Assembly: GCA_018694835.1 (NCBI GenBank)
Contig: JABHOG010000092.1
Location: 1-34,748, forward strand
Length of the DNA: 34,748 nucleotides
Direction: 5' to 3'
Source: Planctomycetota bacterium
GTDB lineage: Bacteria; Planctomycetota; UBA8108; UBA1146
Part shown: piece by piece, positions 17,222-23,027 of the stretch
How positions within the stretch are numbered: position 1 is the first letter of the stretch
How the letters are laid out: each line of letters starts with the position of its first letter
The notes under the pieces: model-generated
Told to the model about the DNA's origin: nothing
What the model saw: the letters and a program-made list of their open reading frames with translations, nothing else
The model's database searches: none
Translations under genes and position numbers: made by a program

Positions 17222-19272
17222 GCTGGCGGTTCCCCTTCCCCTGTCCTCTCCCGGCTGCCCAGACTATCGGCCCTGACGAGGGGGTCAATCCGCCTTGGAT
17301 CATCTTCCCCCTCCCGGCTCAGAGAATCGGTGGAGCCGAACCGTTGGCGGGAAAGGCGCTGTGGAACCAGGAGAGAGGCGGGATCGGTGGCGGACAGAGC
17401 CTGTTGCACCCGATTTCCGTCGATTCGTAGGACCCCTTCGAGCAGATCCCGGACTGCCGGGGCAGCCGTCTTCGAGGCGTAATAGCCCTTCATCTGGGGA
17501 TCGGGTTGCTCCACCACCACCATCGCGATCCGCTCAGGAGCCTGCCATGGGGCGAATCCGATAAAACTGGAGGTGTAAAGTCCGTCGACGTACTCCCCCT
17601 CCACCGACATCTTGGCGGTGCCGGTTTTCCCCGCCATCTCGACCGTCCCTCCGACCGTCTTTCCGGTGCCCACTCGCATCACTTCACGCATCGCAAATCG
17701 TGCCTGAGAAGCGACTTGAGCCGAGATGATTCGGGTCCCGGGGGAACGAAGTGGATCGACAAAGCTTTTCTTGAGGTGCGGGGTGACCAGTTCTCCTCCA
17801 TTGGCGATGACACTGTAGGCCCGAATCAGTTGAAGCGGAGTGACCTGGATCTCGTAACCGAAGGAAGCCGAGGTCAGCGTGTACCAGCTCCATTTCGAGA
17901 GCGGTTTGATGTAACCCCGCTCTTCCCCGGGGAGGTCGATTCCGGTCCGACTCCCCAGCCCGAAGGACGTCAGACACTGATGGACACGCTTCTTGCCGAG
18001 CCGCATGCCGATGTCGACGATTCCGATGTTGCTCGATTCGACCACCGTGCCGAGGACCGTGCGATCGCGTAGCAAATGACTGTCGGTGAATACGCGCCGG
18101 CGGCCAGCGAAGGACTGGCTCGTGGCCTGGACATCGACGCGATCCTCGAATCGTAACCCTGCCTGCAGGGCAGCGGTGAGGATCAACGGTTTGACCACCG
18201 ATCCCGGCTCCATCGAAAGATGTAGCGCCTGCAGCATCATCGGCAAGGCATCGCCGGATCGACTCTGGTTCCACAATTTTTGCATATCCCCGCGCTGGAG
18301 GCCCGGGTAGGTGCTGAGTGCGATGATCTCGCCATTTCGAGGATCCATCACGATGCCTGTGACACTTTCAGCTCCGGTACTGAAACAGGTCTCTTCCAGT
18401 ATCGATTCGAGCAGAGCTTGTTCGTGGATTCCGATGGTCAGTTGTACATCTTCGCGCTCCATCGATGGCACCTGCTCGGTCGCCTCGGCGAGTCGTCTAC
18501 CCACGGCATCGGTACGTTGACTCAGCAGGCCACTGCGTGGTTTCAGCTGATCGTTGAAGGAAAGTTCGGCTCCGTGCAGACCGATCTGTCGATCCTTACG
18601 AAGCTCTCCAACGACCAGAGTCGCGCAATCTCCGAAGGGATAGTGCCGCTCGAGAAGGGTCTCCAGAGCCGGCACTACCGGCCGTTCCAGATCCTTGTGC
18701 AAGCGCAATCGGGCTCGAAGAAGTTCTTTTTCTGCGAGGCCCGCCTCGACGATCCCGACCGGGTAATACTGGATCAATGGCGCACCTGGCGGATGCGGTT
18801 CCGGTGAGGAAATTTGCTCATTTCGAAGAGCGATCTGAACGATCCTCGCTTCGATCTTCGACCTCGGCTGATCGAGTCTCAGCCCGGGCAGATCGAGCAC
18901 CCCCTGGATGGCGCGCTGCAGTCCTTCCACACCGGCCTCATTCGAGACCACCTTGGCTGCGGAAAAGGGATCGATGGCGACACGATAGTGGATCCGGTCC
19001 TGCGCCAGCACCTGTCCATTCTTGTCGAGGATCTTTCCCCGGGTGACGGTCGAGTGGCGCGTTTGGCTCTGGGTTTGCTGCTGGGTGAAGGACCATTGCT
19101 CTCCCTCGACCAACTGCATCCAGCCGCACTTTCCCAGCACCGCCAGAAAACTGACTGCGACCCCCAGGAACACCAGAGCGGAGAGGAACTCTCCCGATCG
19201 CGAGGTCAGGTGATGCTCCCCTTCGGTGGCAGAGGAGTTCGGGGCCAGCCCCAGAAACGTCTTCCAGCTCAT
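17203..19272 (-). CDS. ftsI: FtsI/PBP2-type class B penicillin-binding protein (transpeptidase)
   Basis: A 689-residue protein: cytoplasmic tail, membrane helix at about 29-48, PBP dimerisation domain (TVTRGKILDKNGQVLAQD, HGAELSFNDQL) and a transpeptidase domain. Active-site motifs are intact: SVVK at 358-361, SSN at 413-415 and KTG at 549-551. GIDLPGE and ASFGYEIQVTPLQL are typical of FtsI/PBP2. It crosslinks stem peptides outside the membrane and works with the SEDS protein of the same operon. Residues after about 640 are a low-complexity, polar tail. There is no PASTA domain. Start ATG overlaps the ftsL-like stop (ATGA). Confidence 0.95.
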   Translation of the reverse strand: MSWKTFLGLAPNSSATEGEHHLTSRSGEFLSALVFLGVAVSFLAVLGKCGWMQLVEGEQWSFTQQQTQSQTRHSTVTRGKILDKNGQVLAQDRIHYRVAIDPFSAAKVVSNEAGVEGLQRAIQGVLDLPGLRLDQPRSKIEARIVQIALRNEQISSPEPHPPGAPLIQYYPVGIVEAGLAEKELLRARLRLHKDLERPVVPALETLLERHYPFGDCATLVVGELRKDRQIGLHGAELSFNDQLKPRSGLLSQRTDAVGRRLAEATEQVPSMEREDVQLTIGIHEQALLESILEETCFSTGAESVTGIVMDPRNGEIIALSTYPGLQRGDMQKLWNQSRSGDALPMMLQALHLSMEPGSVVKPLILTAALQAGLRFEDRVDVQATSQSFAGRRRVFTDSHLLRDRTVLGTVVESSNIGIVDIGMRLGKKRVHQCLTSFGLGSRTGIDLPGEERGYIKPLSKWSWYTLTSASFGYEIQVTPLQLIRAYSVIANGGELVTPHLKKSFVDPLRSPGTRIISAQVASQARFAMREVMRVGTGKTVGGTVEMAGKTGTAKMSVEGEYVDGLYTSSFIGFAPWQAPERIAMVVVEQPDPQMKGYYASKTAAPAVRDLLEGVLRIDGNRVQQALSATDPASLLVPQRLSRQRFGSTDSLSREGEDDPRRIDPLVRADSLGSRERTGEGEPPAWDHDD

Positions 19273-19616
19273 TTGCCCAGCCCGTCTTCCTCGGCGAGGA
19301 GGTGATCGAGTACCGAGATCGGTACCGCTGACCCGGAGAACTGACTGACCTGAGTTCCATCGACGAGAGCCATCTCTTCCAGTGGATCCAGCGAAATTTC
19401 GTCGAGACTCTCCGGGGCATCTCCCCAGACCATCTCGAAGATCTGCACCTGCTGCCTCGAACGGGAGGTGGAGAGGTCAAGTCGCAGGCGACCAAGGGTT
19501 TCCTTTTGCACCTCGACGCTTCTCTTCAATCGGATCTTCTCGGCTCCGTCACGCGCCAGATCAAATCCCAGCACCAGCACACAGGCCGCCACCATCGCTA
19601 CCTTCATCGCTGTCAT
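19269..19616 (-). CDS. FtsL-like single-span membrane protein
   Basis: A 115-residue protein with one N-terminal membrane helix (about 5-19, MVAACVLVLGF), then a charged helix that could form a coiled coil (about 23-58) and an acidic tail. Position between rsmH and the class B PBP is where ftsL lies in dcw clusters, and size and topology fit. The coiled coil is short and the tail longer than usual, so homology cannot be shown from sequence alone. Overlaps by four bases (ATGA) with both rsmH and the PBP gene. Confidence 0.55.
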   Translation of the reverse strand: MTAMKVAMVAACVLVLGFDLARDGAEKIRLKRSVEVQKETLGRLRLDLSTSRSRQQVQIFEMVWGDAPESLDEISLDPLEEMALVDGTQVSQFSGSAVPISVLDHLLAEEDGLGK

Positions 19617-20503
19617 GCTGAACCTCCCAGCCTCTGGATGATTCGCATCCTGGCGGAGCGGCTTCGGGGATTGCGCCGGATCTCCTGATCCGAGGGCCGA
19701 ACTGGACGAGTGGTCAGCAATCGATGGTCCCCTTCCCGGGCCAGGGTGCGAAATCGCTCCTTCACCTTTCGATCCTCGAGCGAGTGGTAAGAGATGATCG
19801 CCAGCCGGCCTGCCGGAGAGAGCAAGTTGCCGATGCGATCGAGCAGGTGCTGCAATGCTTCCAGTTCTCCATTGACGGAGATCCGCAACGCTTGAAAGGT
19901 CCGGGTGGCCGCATCCAGGTGGTTCCCTCTGGAGACGGGAACGGCATCACGAATCACCGAAGCCAACCTTGCGGTGGTGGTGATCGGTTCGACGGCTCGA
20001 GCCCTGACGATCGCCGCAGCGATCTTCCTCGCGTGTCGATCTTCTCCCAGTTGCCCGATCAGATTCTGCAGTTGTTCCTCCGTGCTCGATGCCACCAGAT
20101 GTGCGGCGGTTTCCCCGCGGGTCGGATCCATTCTCATGTCGAGCGGGCCGTCAAATCGGAAGGAGAAACCGCGGTCTCCTTCATCGATCTGTGGCGAGGA
20201 GACTCCCAGGTCTGCCAGGATCAGATCCCAGGTTCCGCTACCGATCCTCTGACGGAGATCGGGAAGATCTCCGAAGTTGCCGTGAATCAGTGCGATGCGA
20301 TCTCCCGGCAGTTCATCTGCAGACCAAGCGTGGGCCTGGGGATCTCGATCGACACCGGTCAGTCGTCCATCCGGTGCGGTCGCCTCGAGAATCCTTCGTG
20401 CATGCCCTCCGCGGCCCAGGGTCAGGTCCAGCAGGTGTTCACCAGTCGCTGGAGCCAGCCCCTCAAGGACCTCATCGAGGAGTACCGGGTCGTGCCCCTT
20501 CAT
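19613..20503 (-). CDS. rsmH: RsmH (MraW), 16S rRNA C1402 N4-methyltransferase
   Basis: A 296-residue protein opening HDPVLLDEVLEGLAP. The SAM-binding part is DLTLGRGGHARRIL; later motifs are LILADLGVSSPQID, GFSFRFDGPLDMRMD, TFQALRISVNGEL and AIISYHSLEDRKVKERF, all diagnostic for RsmH. It methylates C1402 of 16S rRNA in the decoding centre. The gene starts 18 bases after orf87, and its stop overlaps the ftsL-like start. Confidence 0.97.
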   Translation of the reverse strand: MKGHDPVLLDEVLEGLAPATGEHLLDLTLGRGGHARRILEATAPDGRLTGVDRDPQAHAWSADELPGDRIALIHGNFGDLPDLRQRIGSGTWDLILADLGVSSPQIDEGDRGFSFRFDGPLDMRMDPTRGETAAHLVASSTEEQLQNLIGQLGEDRHARKIAAAIVRARAVEPITTTARLASVIRDAVPVSRGNHLDAATRTFQALRISVNGELEALQHLLDRIGNLLSPAGRLAIISYHSLEDRKVKERFRTLAREGDHRLLTTRPVRPSDQEIRRNPRSRSARMRIIQRLGGSA

Positions 20504-20521
20504 CCGCCGACCTCCGCTACT

Positions 20522-20785
20522 TCAAACACTCTCGGTGAGAGGGGCGATCGCCTTGCCAAAGGCACGAGCTCTCGCCACCGACTGGAGTTCCCTCGAAAGA
20601 CTGATCCCGGTGACTCCGAGACTCCTGGCTCGCTCCAACATCTCGTACAGACGATCGACATCTGTCAGGATCGATTTTGGCGCATGGTCCAGTGGCTTAC
20701 CGGTCGCCAGGTAGTCGACGACTCTCTGACGAACCGTCTGTTGCTTCTTGACTGGTTCGATCTGTTGTTCGATCAATGAAATCAT
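20522..20785 (-). CDS. Hypothetical 87-residue protein between mraZ and rsmH
   Basis: Starts MISLIEQQIEPVKKQQ; ATG at 20785 with AGGGGGA 6 bases upstream. The rest is helical and charged, with TGKPLDHAPKSILTDVDRLYEMLERARSLG as its only notable region. No membrane helix, signal peptide or metal motif. I do not recognise a family. The frame is open further upstream but that part is the mraZ gene in another frame. The good ribosome site and tight spacing (70 bases after mraZ, 18 before rsmH) support a real gene. Confidence 0.7.
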   Translation of the reverse strand: MISLIEQQIEPVKKQQTVRQRVVDYLATGKPLDHAPKSILTDVDRLYEMLERARSLGVTGISLSRELQSVARARAFGKAIAPLTESV

Positions 20786-20855
20786 TGCTTCCCCCTGTTT
20801 CTTCCCCACAGATCCGCACCTATCCCCAAGCGAAGATCTGCATTCCCTACATTTG

Positions 20856-21362
20856 CTACTTCTCTCCGGTGATTTCCCCACCGAAGTATTTTTCCATTCG
20901 ATTGGCGTAACTTCCGTGCTCCTCCAGGAACGCATCGAGACGACGACCGTAGGCGTCTCGGTCCTCGTTGCGTTCTTTCCACACCTCTGCTCCCCAGATC
21001 TCGATGCGGTCGAAGCACCCGACAAAGACCAGTTCCTTGTCGAGCTGTCCCCAGCTGCGCAGACGCTCTGGCAACAGCACCCGACCCTGGCGGTCGGGAG
21101 CGAGATCCTCGGCCTGACCGAAAAAGTCCCGTTGCAGTTCGTGCAGTTCTGGAGAGCCTCGCTCGAAGCGGCGCATCTCCTTGTAGATGTGCTCCCACTC
21201 GGCAGTGGTGTAGATCCACAGGCATGGCGCAGTACCGGCAGTGGCGACGAAACCCTCGCCATCCTCCCGCGGATCGATCTTCGAACGCAGCCGCGAGGGG
21301 ATGATCACTCTCCCCTTCTCGTCGAGGGTCAGTTCGAACTGTCCCTTGAAGTGCACGGCCAT
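20856..21362 (-). CDS. mraZ: MraZ, dcw cluster transcriptional regulator
   Basis: A 168-residue protein with two AbrB-like MraZ halves. Each has the DxxxR signature: DEKGR at 14-18 in LTLDEKGRVIIPSRLR and DRQGR at 90-94 in APDRQGRVLLPERLR. MraZ forms rings that bind repeats of TGGGN-type boxes and controls its own operon. Candidate boxes are present at 21438-21474. The frame is open 27 codons upstream, but the ATG at 21362 has AGGGAG upstream and starts the conserved fold. It is longer than the typical about 145 residues because of a charged tail (EKYFGGEITGEK). First gene of the dcw operon. Confidence 0.95.
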   Translation of the reverse strand: MAVHFKGQFELTLDEKGRVIIPSRLRSKIDPREDGEGFVATAGTAPCLWIYTTAEWEHIYKEMRRFERGSPELHELQRDFFGQAEDLAPDRQGRVLLPERLRSWGQLDKELVFVGCFDRIEIWGAEVWKERNEDRDAYGRRLDAFLEEHGSYANRMEKYFGGEITGEK

Positions 21363-21427
21363 CTGGACTCCCTGGTGCGCCGACTGCCGGCGCGATCGAT
21401 TCGGGCTTCGCGGTCGAGTGGCTCGCC

Positions 21428-21441
21428 GGGGCTTGCGCCCC
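21428..21441. repeat. Palindrome GGGGCTTGCGCCCC
   Basis: A perfect 5-bp stem with 4-base loop, 66 bases before the mraZ ATG. It differs from the palindrome at 21480-21493 only in the loop. Confidence 0.8.
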
Positions 21442-21474
21442 ACTCAGCCTCCCTCGACCTCCACTTCGCCCCAC
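21438..21474 (-). promoter_or_regulatory. Candidate MraZ-box repeat cluster
   Basis: On the minus strand the 6-mers GTGGGG (21474-21469), GTGGAG (21464-21459), AGGGAG (21454-21449) and GTGGGG (21443-21438) occur with steps of 10, 10 and 11 bases. MraZ boxes in other bacteria are TGGGN-type repeats with a 10-base period upstream of mraZ. Two of the four here depart from consensus. About 76 bases from the mraZ start. Confidence 0.5.
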
Positions 21475-21479
21475 CTTAT

Positions 21480-21493
21480 GGGGCTAACGCCCC
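21480..21493. repeat. Palindrome GGGGCTAACGCCCC
   Basis: A perfect 5-bp stem with 4-base loop, the twin of the palindrome at 21428-21441. The pair brackets the MraZ-box cluster. Confidence 0.8.
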
Positions 21494-21553
21494 AAAGCAA
21501 CCGGGTGATCCTCACAGACCCTTATGATATATAGAGTTGTGATAACTCCGCCA

Positions 21554-21581
21554 CACTCCATACCCCCCCTCGATTGGAGTG
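21554..21581. promoter_or_regulatory. Inverted repeat CACTCCA-N14-TGGAGTG
   Basis: Two perfect 7-base arms whose centres are 21 bases apart (two helical turns), just upstream of the TATATAT tract on the minus strand. It has the form of an operator for a dimeric regulator. The spacer contains a run of seven C. Confidence 0.45.
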
Positions 21582-21852
21582 CCCCCCACATCTGGTGCTT
21601 TTCCTGGGTCAACTTTTTTTTCTCACCTGGGGAATCTGGGCGCCGAAGAAATGAGGCCCTTTTGGCCTATATCGGCTCTTAAATGGCTGATACTGCGAAT
21701 ACCGGGAATCAGTGCGAATCCAGTGTTTCTTCGATCAAGGTAGATTGGTGGAGCAAAGTGGGGAATTTATTTCAGAAGGTACCGCAGGTCAAACCGAGGA
21801 AGCGGTGAAAGCGCTGGAAAGTGACTGCTTCGGTGGAGATCACCACCGCCAC

Positions 21853-21903
21853 GAGGTACCGCAACTACGCGAGGTTCCGCAAGTAGAGTTTCCGCAACTA
21901 CCC
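21853..21903. repeat. Three imperfect about 17-bp tandem repeats
   Basis: Units at 21853-21870, 21871-21887 and 21888-21903 share a TWCCGCAASTA core. The last unit contains the stop codon of the Cys-rich protein gene, and the other two lie in the non-coding leader. Confidence 0.7.
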
Positions 21904-22929
21904 GAGGAGTTGCTCCATCTCTGCCACGGCCTCTTCCAGCGCGACAGCGTCGATGGCGGGGACCTGTACCTGGTGAATCGCTCCTGAGCGTTCCTTCACC
22001 GTCAGCGATTGCGGATCATGACTGATCCAGCGCAAGGCTCGCTTGCGCACCAGGAACAGCGCCAGCAGGTAAGCGAGCCGGATCCGGTCTGCCACCGCGG
22101 AGACTTCGAGAGCGGCCCGCCGGCTCGGCCTGTCCTGAGCCTCGAACTGCTCTTCTTGCTCCTCCGGCGCCAAGCTCGTGCCCGCGGGAGCGGAACTCTC
22201 CGACGACTCCCGATCTCCCGTCTCATCTCCCCCGGCAGCAGCACCCACATCCTCGCCACCATCGAGAGAATCGATCAGGGACAGGAAGGTGGCATGAAGA
22301 GAAGCGATGTTGACGATCCGTCGTGGCGGCCCCTCGGGGGTTGGCACAGTGGTCTTCCAGCGGGCGAAGAAGGGATCTTCATCCAACGACTCAATACACC
22401 CCTCACAGTGGTCCTGGCGGGAAAAAAACGCCGCCACAGCCTCCCCCGCCTCGGCTGGATCTGCCTCGGCCAGGACGGTCCAGAAGGGGTTTCCTCGAAG
22501 AATCTCCTCAGCGCAACGATGGCAGTGGCGGCGGCTCGCATCGACGCTCCAGCGCCCCCCTCCTGCCACTCTCTGCTCCTCATCGCGCAGACGGGCGAAA
22601 GCACGGCGAGGAGTGGTAGAGGCGCCCGTATCCCCCGCCTCGGGAGACTCCTGGTTCTCCGTCTGAGGGGACTCCTGGTTCTCCGTCTGAGGGGACTCCT
22701 GGTTCTCCGTCTGAGGGGACTCCTGGTTCTCCGTCTGAGGAGGCTCCTGGTCCTCCACCTGAGAAGTGGACGGCTGAGGGTCCAACTGGACCGCCTCCCC
22801 CACCGCGGAATCCACTTCCTGGCCCGATTCGGGAAGGCCCTCTTCGGTCGATTTCTTCGGCGAGTCTGGATCTGCTGGAATCAAAGGTTCCCCCTCTCCT
22901 GCGAGGATCACACCCAACGGCGATGGCAT
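21898..22929 (-). CDS. Cys-rich (CxxC...CxxC) protein with QTENQESP repeats, unknown function
   Basis: A 343-residue soluble protein. Residues 1-110 are acidic and low complexity and include four identical octapeptides QTENQESP (about 65-96). A zinc-ribbon-like module follows: WSVDASRRHCHRCAEEI (Cys136, Cys139) and RQDHCEGCIESL (Cys175, Cys178), then FFARWKTTVP. The C-terminal part is helical, with a second acidic stretch between. This WxxxxxRxCxxC...CxxC layout is familiar from planctomycete hypothetical proteins, function unknown. Start ATG at 22929, inside TTGATG, with GGAG 8 bases upstream. The frame is open to 23004, but that would leave only 23 bases before dnaE. Confidence 0.75.
   Translation of the reverse strand: MPSPLGVILAGEGEPLIPADPDSPKKSTEEGLPESGQEVDSAVGEAVQLDPQPSTSQVEDQEPPQTENQESPQTENQESPQTENQESPQTENQESPEAGDTGASTTPRRAFARLRDEEQRVAGGGRWSVDASRRHCHRCAEEILRGNPFWTVLAEADPAEAGEAVAAFFSRQDHCEGCIESLDEDPFFARWKTTVPTPEGPPRRIVNIASLHATFLSLIDSLDGGEDVGAAAGGDETGDRESSESSAPAGTSLAPEEQEEQFEAQDRPSRRAALEVSAVADRIRLAYLLALFLVRKRALRWISHDPQSLTVKERSGAIHQVQVPAIDAVALEEAVAEMEQLLG
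22646..22765 (-). repeat. 24-bp tandem repeat coding QTENQESP
   Basis: Four copies of a 24-base unit that are identical except for one terminal base, at 22646, 22670, 22694 and 22718, followed by a degenerate fifth copy. They keep the reading frame and code identical octapeptides. Near-perfect identity at silent sites means the array is recent. Confidence 0.95.
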
Positions 22930-23027
22930 CAAGTCTCCGTGGCACTTGCCCGGCCCCTGTCTGGCCCCTACAACCGGGACTGGGGAATCTTCCCCTTCGA
23001 ACAATCATCTCAGCAGCCGGAGGAGTC
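22930..23027. promoter_or_regulatory. Divergent intergenic region between the Cys-rich gene and dnaE
   Basis: A 98-base region that must hold both promoters. It contains the perfect palindrome GGGGAATCTTCCCC (22982-22995; 6-base arms, 2-base centre). I see no clear -35/-10 pair. Confidence 0.55.

Larger units (their letters stand above)
21363..21897. promoter_or_regulatory. 535-base leader of the mraZ-led dcw operon
   Basis: The largest non-coding gap in the window. It contains two twin palindromes, candidate MraZ boxes, a 7+7 inverted repeat, a TATATAT/TATCAT tract at about 21524-21533 that could be a minus-strand -10, an AGGCC-CTTTT-GGCCT hairpin (21654-21668), an eight-T run on the plus strand (about 21614-21621) and three imperfect 17-bp repeats at the far end. 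I could not identify a matched -35 element. Short ORFs crossing it have no support. Confidence 0.6.

Noticed and set aside
20522-21262. A 246-residue minus frame ending with orf87
   Set aside because: Its first about 159 residues lie over mraZ in another frame; only the last 87, from the ATG at 20785 with a ribosome site, form a credible gene.
21614-21621. Run of eight T as a plus-strand terminator
   Set aside because: No plus-strand gene precedes it and no stem-loop abuts it.
21712-21987. Plus-strand 91-residue frame in the mraZ leader
   Set aside because: It crosses the 3' end of the Cys-rich gene in antisense, has no ribosome site and no recognisable motif.
22646-22765. 24-bp repeats as a CRISPR array
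   Set aside because: Units are contiguous without spacers and code an in-frame octapeptide.
22923-23027. Upstream start of dnaE
   Set aside because: The extra 35 residues show no DnaE similarity and overlap the promoter region and divergent gene; TTG at 23028 has a ribosome site and starts just before the PHP motif.
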